Shown one piece after another: positions 5,697 to 13,464 of a stretch of 31,357 nucleotides of DNA. A program made the position numbers and the translations under genes. Numbering within the stretch: position 1 is the first letter of the stretch; every line of letters begins with the position of its first letter. The stretch spans positions 1-31,357 of the forward strand of contig DFGB01000051.1 of assembly GCA_002371135.1 (NCBI GenBank), given 5' to 3'. Source of the DNA: Verrucomicrobia bacterium UBA3761 (GTDB lineage: Bacteria; Verrucomicrobiota; Kiritimatiellia; RFP12; UBA1067). Below the pieces are notes generated by a model. It worked only from the letters and a program-made list of their open reading frames with translations. It was not told where the DNA came from and did no database searches.

Positions 5697-8400
5697 GATT
5701 TTGAGCGCGGTTTTCGCGCTTTCCGGCGCCGTGGCGTTTGCCGCTGGCGAGGTCGAAGTAGGCAATGGTTCTTCTGCCAACATCTACAACAACACCTCGG
5801 CATACGCCGGCGCCTCGAAAATCGTAAAAACCGGCACCGGCGTGACGACGCTCGACCTTGGCGACATGCGCGGCCAGTTCAATGGCGAAATCGAAATCCG
5901 CCAAGGCGAGTTGAAGGTGGCCTCTACGCCAAACAGTTTCGGCGCACCGGTGAAGATCACCGTCGCTTCAGGTGCAACGCTCGACTTGTCATGGTCCGGC
6001 ACGGACACGGGCGCCATCCCCAATGCCGAAATAGTCATCGCCGGCACGGGCGCGGCCGGCAATCGCGGCGCGATCCGTCGCAACGGCAGCCTTCAAGCAA
6101 TTAACAATTTGCTGGGCACGATCACGCTCAATGGAAACGCCAGGATCGTACTTGGCACGCAGACCGGTTTTGCGGATTCAGGGAAGATCAATTTGAACGG
6201 ACATACGCTCACGAAGGCCTCCACGGGCGTCCTCTATTGCAAAAATACGTTCTTTTACGGAGCAGACGGAACGACGGACAACCCCGGGAACATAATAGTG
6301 GAAGGAGGAACGCTCTTTTTGCACAACGGCAACGCACTCAAGGGCGGTAGCAGCGCAAACACGATTACACTAAAGAACGGCACTACATTGAAACTCCGCC
6401 ATTCCGGCTCGCTTGCTTGGACCGTCGAGGCGGAAGGGGACGCGACGGTAATTTCGGACGATGAAAACACCGCCGACCAGCCGCGCAACAGGCTTGCCGG
6501 ACCTGTCACTGTCGCAAACACGCTTGCAATCAAGGCCGACAAGGCCAACTCCATAATGTCGTTGAAAGACGGGCCTGTGACGCTCAATGGCGCACTCGAA
6601 GTGAAAGGTCCGGGCAGCGTTTCGTTCGTGGATGCCGCCGTTGCGAACACCGCAAAAGCCCGTGCGACAATCGAAAACTCAAATGTCGCAAACCTCGCCG
6701 TCCAAGGCGCAAGTATAATGCAAGGCTCGTTGAATGACGGCTACGGCCAGACGCGATTCTACATCGGAGAAACAGCCGAGTCATGCGGCACGCTCGCGAT
6801 TGATGACAATGCCGTGGTGAAAAACTACGCTTTGCGGCTTGGCGGCAACGGCGCGGGCGCAATCTATCAACGCGCCGGTTCGTCGCATTGGTACACTGGC
6901 GAGGCCGCGAACGACCGCATTGCAAGCGCTGCGGGGAGCTATGGCTATATAGGCCAGTCTGGCGGTAATTTTGCATTGACCGCCAAGGAAGATGGCACGA
7001 CGAAAACAACGCTTCTTGGCGTCAACGGCAAAGCGGCGTTTTCGTTTACCGGCGGCACGGCCGCATTCAACAACTCCGACAATATCGCCTTTGCCTACCG
7101 CGCAGGGCCGCTCGTCTGGTTCCAGAATGGCGGCTCGGTCGTGAATGTCGATAAAGGTCTCGATTTCGGCGACACCGCTAGTCGCAATTACGCCGGTCGC
7201 TGCGAAGTGACCGTTGCGGGCAAGGGCTCGGCGCTCAAAGCTTGCACGTGGCTCAGGTTCTTCTGGGAAAATGCCGGAGCGTCGGCATTCGTCAACTTGA
7301 ACGACGGCGGTACGCTTGAAACCCAGTATCTCTATCGTCTCTCCGATGCGTGTAATTGGTATTTGAACCTGAACGGCGGCGTCATCAAGCCGACGCTCGC
7401 AGGCGTTCCATTCACGTATGTCGACGAAGACGCGCGCAAGCCGACGGCGGCAACGGTCTACGAGGACGGCTTTGTCATTGATACCTCAAGTTGCGTCGAT
7501 CCTTCCGGCTCGGCGGGGCGCTGCAATATGCACCTTTCGTTCGCAAGTCCCGGCGAGGGCAAGCGCGTGGCCGCCGTGGCGCTGCCGGATCTTTCATCCG
7601 AAAAGAATCTTGTCGGCTCGCCGGTTGTGACAATAGCAGGCGATGGCAAGGGTGCTTCTGCATTCGCCTTGTTCGACGATGCGCTGCGCACCGTATCCAG
7701 CATTGTCGTCACAAGCCCTGGCCGGGACTACACGAGCGCCACGGCGACGCTTTCCGGCGGCGGCCTTTCGCACGACTACACCTGCGCCGTCACGCTCGAC
7801 GACCAGCCGGTGAATGGCTGGAAAGGTTTTACGAAGCGCGGCGCCCAGCGTCTTGACATGTATGGCGCAAACACTTTCAAGGGCGATGTCGCGGTAGAAG
7901 AAGGCATACTCGGGTTCTTGAACAACACAGCCCCGCAAGGCGGAATGCCGCAGGGCGCCGGCGTTTCGATTGCCGATGGCGCTGTGTTGACTTTCCCGGA
8001 AAAGCATACCGCCGTAAGCGTTCCGTTCATGGCCGGATGCGGCAGAACGTCGTACGGCGATTTCACTGTTTCCGATCGCATCGAATGCAGCACTGCAGAT
8101 TTGTTCTCTGGCAAATTCCTCAAGGTGAACGAGTATCTGACTTTGGCAGCCGGCGCGAGGATAAAAATCACGGATCCGGAAAACATGGCCAGATATAGAA
8201 AGGCCTCTGCCGGCGCGACTGTTTTGACGGCCGGCGCGGAAAATGAAAACGAGGAGAAAATCCATCTTGCCTGCCAAGGCGCCATATCCCTCGATCTGGG
8301 CGAAGAGTATGCGAAGGAAGCAGAAGCGTGGCGGCTCGCGGTGAAGGGCAATTCGATTGTCCTCAAGCCGTTGACGGGTCTCTTGCTGATAGTGCGATAG
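5677..8400 (+). CDS. Secreted PATR (autotransporter-associated beta-strand repeat) surface protein
   Basis: 907 residues. A signal peptide (KTKLYRIL, then an apolar stretch, cleavage near A-F-A-A) is followed by a long Gly/Ala/Thr/Asn-rich beta-helix-like region. At least two beta-strand-repeat motifs are clear: SKIVKTGTGVTTLDLGD near residue 50 and FTKRGAQRLDMYGANTFKGD near residue 715, both of the pattern K-x-G-x-x-x-L-x-L-x-G-x-N-x-F-x-G. Such domains form extracellular stalks or adhesins in PVC bacteria. No outer-membrane barrel is present; the protein ends with the apolar tail LTGLLLIVR, perhaps a sorting end. Ribosome binding site AAGGAG at 5665-5670. It overlaps the upstream aldolase gene by 20 bases and is followed 8 bases later by the sialidase, so the three are co-transcribed. 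A role in holding or binding glycans at the surface is inferred. Confidence 0.85.
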   Translation: MKTKLYRILSAVFALSGAVAFAAGEVEVGNGSSANIYNNTSAYAGASKIVKTGTGVTTLDLGDMRGQFNGEIEIRQGELKVASTPNSFGAPVKITVASGATLDLSWSGTDTGAIPNAEIVIAGTGAAGNRGAIRRNGSLQAINNLLGTITLNGNARIVLGTQTGFADSGKINLNGHTLTKASTGVLYCKNTFFYGADGTTDNPGNIIVEGGTLFLHNGNALKGGSSANTITLKNGTTLKLRHSGSLAWTVEAEGDATVISDDENTADQPRNRLAGPVTVANTLAIKADKANSIMSLKDGPVTLNGALEVKGPGSVSFVDAAVANTAKARATIENSNVANLAVQGASIMQGSLNDGYGQTRFYIGETAESCGTLAIDDNAVVKNYALRLGGNGAGAIYQRAGSSHWYTGEAANDRIASAAGSYGYIGQSGGNFALTAKEDGTTKTTLLGVNGKAAFSFTGGTAAFNNSDNIAFAYRAGPLVWFQNGGSVVNVDKGLDFGDTASRNYAGRCEVTVAGKGSALKACTWLRFFWENAGASAFVNLNDGGTLETQYLYRLSDACNWYLNLNGGVIKPTLAGVPFTYVDEDARKPTAATVYEDGFVIDTSSCVDPSGSAGRCNMHLSFASPGEGKRVAAVALPDLSSEKNLVGSPVVTIAGDGKGASAFALFDDALRTVSSIVVTSPGRDYTSATATLSGGGLSHDYTCAVTLDDQPVNGWKGFTKRGAQRLDMYGANTFKGDVAVEEGILGFLNNTAPQGGMPQGAGVSIADGAVLTFPEKHTAVSVPFMAGCGRTSYGDFTVSDRIECSTADLFSGKFLKVNEYLTLAAGARIKITDPENMARYRKASAGATVLTAGAENENEEKIHLACQGAISLDLGEEYAKEAEAWRLAVKGNSIVLKPLTGLLLIVR

Positions 8401-8408
8401 GGAGAAAT

Positions 8409-9581
8409 ATGAACGGCAAAATCATTCTCTCGGCGGTGGCGCTTTGGGTTTCAGCCGCGTGGTGCGCGCCGAGTGTCGCGTGGACCAAGGTGATCGCCCG
8501 CGAAGAAGGGCGGCAATGCTCGTGGCCGTCCGTCGCAAAATGCCGCGATGGTTCGCTTGTCGTCGTCTTTTCCGGCGACCGCGAGGCGCATATATGCCCG
8601 TGGGGCAAGGTGCAGATGGTAAAATCGAGCGACAATGGCGAAACATGGTCCGCGCCGCGCACGATTGGAAAAACGAAACTGGACGACCGCGACGCCGGCA
8701 TTGTCGCGCTTCCAGACGGCAGGCTTTTCGTCACTTGGTTCAACTCCGTCGCCTATCGCACGTATTTCGACATGGATGCCACCAACTATCCGCCGCATTC
8801 CGCCAAAGCCAAGTGGCAGGAGTTCGACCGTTCCATGCCGGATGCCGAGAAGCGAGCGAACTGGGGATACTACGGCATATGGTCGGCCGATGGAGGCGAG
8901 ACGTGGAGCCGTCCGGAAAAGTTGACCACTCTGCGTTCGCAAACTCCTCACGGCCCGATTTTGCTCAAAGACGGCTCGCTTTTGCAGTTCGGCCGGCGCT
9001 TCGACGACAACCTGAAGAAGATGTTTACGCCGAAATACTGGGAGCACACCACCATCACGGTCGAGAGTTCCGTCGACGGGGGACGCACATGGCGGACGCT
9101 CTGCGACGGTATTGCCGATTCAACCGGCGAGAACGACCGTCGCAAGCATTACTTCCACGAGCCGCACGTCGCCGAGCTCCCGAACGGCGAACTTTACGCG
9201 CTCATACGGGCCGATTACGCCAAGGATGTCATGATGCGCCAAACCCGTTCGTTTGACGGCGGACGCACGTGGGAGCCGATCACGCCGACAGGGCTATCGG
9301 GACTGCCGCCCCACTTGCTCGTATTGCGCGACGGACGGCTTGTCGCCACCTATGGCCGGCGGACAAAGGAGCGCGGCGGTTATGGCGAATACGCATCCGT
9401 ATCGCAGGACGGCGGGCGGACTTGGGATTTTGAATTCAAGCTATCCGGCGCAAAGAACGACGACCTCGGCTATCCGGCCACGGTGGAACTTGACGATGGC
9501 GATCTGTTGACAGTCTATTACCAGCAGCCGCCTGAAGGCGGCAAGCCGTGCATCATGGCGACGAAATGGAGATTGGAATGA
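8409..9581 (+). CDS. Secreted sialidase (BNR/Asp-box, GH33-like)
   Basis: 390 residues with an N-terminal signal peptide (KIILSAVALWVSAAWCA). Five Asp-box motifs S-x-D-x-G-x-T-W start near residues 73, 159, 221, 281 and 332, the mark of the six-bladed sialidase propeller. Between them are HEPHVAELPNGELYALIR, with a Glu suited to the Tyr/Glu pair, and conserved arginines such as YGRR that could form the carboxylate-binding triad; assignment of individual catalytic residues is uncertain. The product would release terminal sialic acid, or a related sugar, from host glycans outside the cytoplasm. Start ATG 8409 has GGAG at 8401-8404. Its stop overlaps the next start in an ATGA, so translation is coupled. 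Some Asp-box proteins in this group have other glycosidase activities, so the substrate is not certain. Confidence 0.85.
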   Translation: MNGKIILSAVALWVSAAWCAPSVAWTKVIAREEGRQCSWPSVAKCRDGSLVVVFSGDREAHICPWGKVQMVKSSDNGETWSAPRTIGKTKLDDRDAGIVALPDGRLFVTWFNSVAYRTYFDMDATNYPPHSAKAKWQEFDRSMPDAEKRANWGYYGIWSADGGETWSRPEKLTTLRSQTPHGPILLKDGSLLQFGRRFDDNLKKMFTPKYWEHTTITVESSVDGGRTWRTLCDGIADSTGENDRRKHYFHEPHVAELPNGELYALIRADYAKDVMMRQTRSFDGGRTWEPITPTGLSGLPPHLLVLRDGRLVATYGRRTKERGGYGEYASVSQDGGRTWDFEFKLSGAKNDDLGYPATVELDDGDLLTVYYQQPPEGGKPCIMATKWRLE

Positions 9582-11812
9582 GGAACGCCGCTGTATTTCT
9601 TGCTTGGCCGGCTATATTTCTCTCGTGCATGATATCGTGCGCGGCGCAGATTGCAGTCCCGCCACAGGCTTTCGATGCAGGAGGATGGAGTCTTGATTCC
9701 CAGTTCATGCCTGCGACTCGTTCGCCGTATCTGATTGCACATGGCCTTGGCATCCCTGTCGCCGACGCGACGGCCGCAGTCGACATTGAAAAACCTGGGA
9801 GGTATCGCGTTTGGGTTCGCACGCGAAACTGGTGCGAGGGGGCGCCGGGGCGATTCAAAGTAGCGGTAAACGGGAGCATGCTCCCCGCCGTGTTCGGCAC
9901 GGGGGCGTGCGATTGGGGCTGGGTGGACGGCGGAAGCGTGGAACTGGCGAAAGGTTCGGCCTTGATTTCACTCCGCGATCTGACAGGGTTCGACGCTCGC
10001 TGTGCGGGCGTCGTGCTCGCAGAAGGAGGAGAAGCGCCGGACGGCGCGATTTCCCCTGAAGACGCTCCTGTCGCCGAGAGGGTCGAGGCGGATTTGGTCG
10101 TCGTGGGCGGCGGAATCCCCGGGGCGTGCGCCGCCGTGGCGGCGGCGAGGCGCGGCTTGAAAGTAGCACTCATCCAGGACAGGCCGGTGCTCGGCGGCAA
10201 CGCTTCCTCCGAAATACGCGTCTGGTGCGCCGGAGAGGCTAGACACGAGCTGGTCTGGGGTATGCGGGGGATTTTCATGAACCGCGACAAGTGCGCGGAA
10301 AGAGGCGATGCCTTGCGCATGGATCTTGTCAGGAACGAGACCAATATCGTTTTGCGCCTTTCGACACGGGCGTTCGCCGTGGATATGGATGGACATGGAG
10401 CGATAGCGGCGGTCAGGGCGATAGACTTGAAGCGCAACAAGGTCGTGTCGTTCGCCGCACCGCTTTTCCTCGATGCTACAGGCGATGGCTGGATTGGTTG
10501 TTGGGCGGGTGCGGACTTCAGAACCGGACGGGAAGCGCATGGTGAATATGCCGAGCCGTCCGCCCCCGCAGTATCCGACGGCGATACGCTCGGCGCGTCG
10601 ATCATGTGGGAAAGCGCCGAGGCCAACGTTCCCGTGCCATTCTCCGCTCCGTGGGCGGAGAGCCATGCTCAAGGCGTGGAGGCCGTGAATGGCGAATGGA
10701 ACTGGGAATATGGCATCCATCGCGACATGATCGACGACGGAGAGTTTATTCGCGATAGGCTCCTCCTCGCAATTTACGGCGCGTTCTCGCTTGCGAAAAA
10801 GAAAAAAGAAAATGCAAACCGGGTGCTTTCGTTCTGCCCGTTTCTTCTCGGCAAGCGCGAGTCGCGGAGGTTGCTGGGCGACTGGGTCTTGAGCGAGACG
10901 GACATAATCGCCCGCCGCCCGTTCGAGGATGCCATTGCAACAGGTTCGTGGAGCGTCGATCTGCATTACGACGACGATGCTTCGAAGGCCGACTTTCTCA
11001 CAAAGTGCGTCCAGCCGCATTACGGCCGCTACTGGATTCCATACCGCTCGATTTATTCGCGCAACGTGCCTAATCTGTTCATGGCCGGCAGATGCTTCAG
11101 TGCGACGCATGCCGGTCTCGGCAGCGCGCGCGTCATCTGCACGCTCGGCCAGCTGGGCGTGGCGGCGGGCGAGGCCGCCGCCTTGTGCCGTGAGTTGCAA
11201 GTTTCGCCGCGGGAAGTGTATTCGCTCGGCCACGTAAAGACGCTTCAAGACCGAATCGGAGGAGATTGGCCCGGCCGCACGGCGCCGGAAAGGGCGTCCT
11301 GGCGGATTATCGACGACGAGTCTCCGGACGTAGTGTTCGGGGAAGGCTGGATGGAGGGCTGGTGTCCGAACGGCGGACAGGAGGGGAGTATTGCGCACTT
11401 CCCGGGGATCGTCGGCGACGGCAGCGGGGATGTGCCTAAACTCGATCTGGCAAACGCAGCGCCTGCGACCTATCCGCTGGGCGTGGACGAGGAAGGTGTA
11501 TATGAGCTCTGGTTCAAGGTTCCGTATCTATGGTGGGCGAAAAGCGGTTCGCGCACGGTGCTGGAGATTGTTTCCGGCGATGACGTCGCGGAAGCCTGCA
11601 TAGATCAGGGACTCGCGACCGGGCGCTGGCGCGAGATAGGCAGTTTCCATCTTGAAAAGGGTGCTCTGTTGCGCTTGATCCCGGCTAAATCCAGCGGGAC
11701 GGTGGCGGCAGACGCCTTCGCAGTGGAAAAGCGGGAGGGCCGCGCTTGTCGCGGTCGAAGCGATGGTTGCAAATCGCAAAGTGGCGCCAGTCACGTCGCG
11801 AGAGACGATTAG
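9578..11812 (+). CDS. Secreted FAD-dependent oxidoreductase (FAD_oxidored family) with flanking beta-sandwich domains
   Basis: 744 residues. A signal peptide (residues 1-22, LAWPAIFLSCMISCAAQ) is followed by a carbohydrate-binding-like beta domain (about 25-150, with GRYRVWVRTRNW). The FAD-binding Rossmann fold begins at residue 172 with DLVVVGGGIPGACAAVAAA and VLGGNASSEIRVW, the FAD_oxidored signature; the C-terminal FAD motif is NLFMAGRCFSATHAGLGSAR. Residues 620-725 form a second beta-sandwich like the golvesin/Xly C-terminal domain (GVYELWFKVPYLW, GRWREIGSF). Relatives are often misnamed xanthan lyase. The substrate is unknown; redox chemistry on a glycan is likely from the flanking domains and the sialidase next door. 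It starts at 9578 in the ATGA overlap and is the last gene of the operon. The final 25 residues are basic and unlike the family, perhaps read-through into former intergenic DNA. Confidence 0.85.
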   Translation: MRNAAVFLAWPAIFLSCMISCAAQIAVPPQAFDAGGWSLDSQFMPATRSPYLIAHGLGIPVADATAAVDIEKPGRYRVWVRTRNWCEGAPGRFKVAVNGSMLPAVFGTGACDWGWVDGGSVELAKGSALISLRDLTGFDARCAGVVLAEGGEAPDGAISPEDAPVAERVEADLVVVGGGIPGACAAVAAARRGLKVALIQDRPVLGGNASSEIRVWCAGEARHELVWGMRGIFMNRDKCAERGDALRMDLVRNETNIVLRLSTRAFAVDMDGHGAIAAVRAIDLKRNKVVSFAAPLFLDATGDGWIGCWAGADFRTGREAHGEYAEPSAPAVSDGDTLGASIMWESAEANVPVPFSAPWAESHAQGVEAVNGEWNWEYGIHRDMIDDGEFIRDRLLLAIYGAFSLAKKKKENANRVLSFCPFLLGKRESRRLLGDWVLSETDIIARRPFEDAIATGSWSVDLHYDDDASKADFLTKCVQPHYGRYWIPYRSIYSRNVPNLFMAGRCFSATHAGLGSARVICTLGQLGVAAGEAAALCRELQVSPREVYSLGHVKTLQDRIGGDWPGRTAPERASWRIIDDESPDVVFGEGWMEGWCPNGGQEGSIAHFPGIVGDGSGDVPKLDLANAAPATYPLGVDEEGVYELWFKVPYLWWAKSGSRTVLEIVSGDDVAEACIDQGLATGRWREIGSFHLEKGALLRLIPAKSSGTVAADAFAVEKREGRACRGRSDGCKSQSGASHVARDD

Positions 11813-11817
11813 CGGGT

Positions 11818-12018
11818 TTATTTGTTGCCGTATTCGACCCTTAAGAACCGGCTTTTGGCGCCTTGCGGGGCGGTTGCTTTGATTGTGGTCTTTACGGCGC
11901 TTTTGGTCTCGACGGCTACGCCTTGGTCGAGGGGAAGGGCGGTTTTGAGCTCTTCCAGGGTTTCAGCGGAATAGACTTTGACCATATCCTCCGTTACATC
12001 GGCGCCGTCGGCGGCGTT
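11818..12018 (-). pseudogene. C-terminal remnant of a secreted/surface protein
   Basis: On the minus strand an open frame ends at 11818 with about 66 codons that read like a genuine protein end: DMVKVYSAETLEELKTALPL, VAVETKSAVKTTIKATAPQG and a final SRFLRVEYGNK. This resembles the closing segment of large repeat-rich surface proteins of PVC bacteria. Upstream, at 12019, the frame runs directly into the antisense of the duplicated nadD-FTR segment and no start or signal peptide is found. I read this as a gene truncated when the 255-bp segment arrived. The minus frame stays open to 12540 but has no protein-like features there. Confidence 0.5.
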
Positions 12019-12273
12019 GGCGAAGATATAGCCGGGCTGGTTCCGCCCGCCGTGGCGCTCTTCATCAAGCATGACGTGCGCGAAGCAGATGACGAAAAGG
12101 CAGTCAAGGCCGTCCGTGCAGGGCTTGTGCGCAAAGAGGGCTACTGTCCTTGCCGGATGCCAAAACTGCCTGAATTCTTCTGCCCGTGCGATGAATTCAA
12201 GGGCCAGCTCGCCGACGCTTCCTACCACGGATTTTGCCACTGCCGCCTCTATTTGAAGCCGTGAGCAACAGCA
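12019..12273 (+). pseudogene. Duplicated segment, copy 2: end of NadD plus complete FTR-like domain
   Basis: A copy of 3346-3600 in the same orientation, 10 mismatches in 255 bp. It holds the last 20 or so NadD residues and the whole FTR-like domain with all six cysteines and the stop (12262-12264). An open plus frame runs into it from ATG 11863, but that upstream part is antisense of the surface-protein remnant and is not convincing, and no ribosome binding site is seen. Of nine substitutions inside the coding frame, six are synonymous and three conservative (V to A, L to M, L to F). That fits continued coding constraint, or copying from a constrained source. Expression of this copy is uncertain. 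Confidence 0.7.
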
Positions 12274-12650
12274 CAAGCGCTCTTCGAGACGTTGACAGGA
12301 AGGGGGGTATTCCTTGGCGCTCAAGCTTTCCCGTTTTCGGCCTCGGGCAAGCGCGGCCATAGCGCTTCGGCCTGCGGCGGGTGCTCTTGTCAGGGCGACA
12401 GCATTTACTTTTTTGGAACGCTTGCGTCCGCTTTCTTTGCGTCTCGCGATGTGTCTGCGACGCTCGCTGCGCCCGCCCTCGCTTTCGCTCCGGGTTGGCG
12501 TGCGTTCCACCGACAAGCGGCGGCTGCCGCTGCGGCACAATCGCGAGCCGTATTCCCGATTTTATATTGTGAAGGCGTTGTGCGATCTTTGCGTTAAAAT
12601 CAGTCCAGTCGAAAGTAAATGCTGCTGTCCTGCAAATCGCTCGTGCCATC
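12274..12650. other. Gene-free stretch with a GC-rich interspersed-repeat-like segment
   Basis: No convincing gene on either strand. Around 12465-12515 the minus strand can be read as GGTHANPERKRG; I recall similar peptides from interspersed repeats called as spurious ORFs in planctomycete genomes, and this recollection is not verified here. Near 12420-12460 the minus strand is rich in basic codons, also typical of such spurious frames. Around 12565-12600 there is a TTGCG-rich phrase (GATCTTTGCGTTAAAA) similar in style to the CTCTGCGTCTCTGCG phrase at 26430-26455. I see no terminator. Confidence 0.5.
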
Positions 12651-12680
12651 TTGACGCAGTTGAAAGCAATATGGTATAAT
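12651..12680 (+). promoter_or_regulatory. Promoter of tRNA-Arg(CCT)
   Basis: TTGACG at 12651-12656, an 18-bp spacer, and TATAAT at 12675-12680 preceded by TGG (extended -10). Transcription should start about 11 bases before the tRNA. The -10 region AATATGGTATAATATGCGC is identical over 19 bases to the one before the minus-strand tRNA at 19928, and it has a GC-rich discriminator as in stringently controlled stable-RNA promoters. Confidence 0.85.
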
Positions 12681-12697
12681 ATGCGCGATTTTCGCGA

Positions 12698-12774
12698 GGG
12701 GTTGTAGCTCAACTGGACAGAGCGACGGTTTCCTAAACCGTAGGTTGCGAGTTCGATTCTCGCCAGCCCCACCA
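12698..12774 (+). tRNA. tRNA-Arg (anticodon CCT)
   Basis: Full cloverleaf. The acceptor stem is GGGGTTG with CAGCCCC, one G-U pair included. The D-arm is AGCTCAACTGGACAGAGC, and the anticodon stem ACGGT/ACCGT carries loop TTCCTAA with CCT at 12732-12734. The T-arm is GCGAG-TTCGATT-CTCGC. The CCA end is encoded. It decodes AGG. The next start codon is 26 nt downstream; between them lie a small hairpin (CGAGG-CTCGT-CCTCG, 12778-12792) and a ribosome binding site AGGA (12794-12797). Confidence 0.96.
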
Positions 12775-12800
12775 ATCCGAGGCTCGTCCTCGCAGGAACA

Positions 12801-13463
12801 ATGAAATCTTTTTTTACCCCTTTCTACGCCTTGGCCGTGCCGCTTGTTCTCATAACGACGACCGACACTCCGCCATATTCCTACCGCGACGCCGATACCG
12901 GCGAAATCGTCGGGCTTGAAGTAGATATCGCCCGCGATGTTGCGACTTCTCTAGGACGAGAGCTTGTCGTCCGCAAGGAAAAGTTCGCAGACCTGCTGCC
13001 GTTTGTGAGCGCGGGCAAGGCCGACATGGCCGCCTCCGGCATCACCATTACGGAAGGGCGCGCGAGGACGGTCGACTTTTCCATTCCGTATGCCATGGAA
13101 GGGGGCATGTTCCTCTACCGCGCCGGCGAGACGATGCCCACGATGATACGCGCCGAGCGCATGCGCGTCGGCACAATCGACGCGTCGACCTATGATTTGT
13201 TCCTGACGCGCCACGGCATCGACCCTATACGCTTTTCGTCGTATCCTCTTGCCGTCGCGGCATTGGAAGAGGGCCGGCTCGATACCGTATTTTTCGATGG
13301 ATGCGGAGTGCGCGAGACGGTGGAGAAATCTGGAGGCAGGTTCCTTGCATCGAATTTCCAGACGCGCGAGAACTACGGCATCGCCGTGCAGAAGGGCAAC
13401 GAAACATTGAAGGCCGCCTTGAACCGCGCAATACTCTCGCGCAAAAAGAAAGGCGGGCGCTGA
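12801..13463 (+). CDS. Family-3 extracellular solute-binding protein (stand-alone)
   Basis: 220 residues. The periplasmic solute-binding family 3 pattern is clear: TDTPPYSYRDADTGEIVGLEVDIA, KADMAASGITITEGRARTVDFSIPY, RVGTIDASTYDLF and a C-terminal NYGIAVQKGNETLKAALNRAI. The ligand is probably a polar amino acid or a similar small molecule. The N-terminus MKSFFTPFYALAVPLVLITT is apolar enough for a signal peptide or anchor but runs straight into the first beta strand, so the cleavage site is unclear. No permease or ATPase gene is nearby; instead the stop is 1 base before a membrane phosphatase gene, which suggests a sensing rather than transport role. It starts 26 nt after a tRNA and appears to share its transcript. 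Confidence 0.85.
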   Translation: MKSFFTPFYALAVPLVLITTTDTPPYSYRDADTGEIVGLEVDIARDVATSLGRELVVRKEKFADLLPFVSAGKADMAASGITITEGRARTVDFSIPYAMEGGMFLYRAGETMPTMIRAERMRVGTIDASTYDLFLTRHGIDPIRFSSYPLAVAALEEGRLDTVFFDGCGVRETVEKSGGRFLASNFQTRENYGIAVQKGNETLKAALNRAILSRKKKGGR

Positions 13464-13464
13464 G

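Noticed and set aside
5677..8400. Complete autotransporter with C-terminal barrel
   Set aside because: The last 250 residues lack alternating barrel strands and a terminal aromatic; only the passenger-type repeats are present.
9968..11398. 476-codon minus-strand frame opposite the FAD oxidoreductase
   Set aside because: The opposite strand carries clear Rossmann and FAD motifs; this frame shows no family features.
12019..12540. Minus-strand chimeric protein reading from 12540 through the duplicated segment into the surface-protein tail
   Set aside because: Codons upstream of 12019 on this strand are antisense of a conserved Cys-domain frame or Arg-rich repeat DNA; no signal peptide or plausible start.
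12274..12697. Integrated element with attachment site at tRNA-Arg
   Set aside because: No integrase, and no second copy of the tRNA 3' end is seen; the duplicated segment ends over 400 bp from the tRNA.
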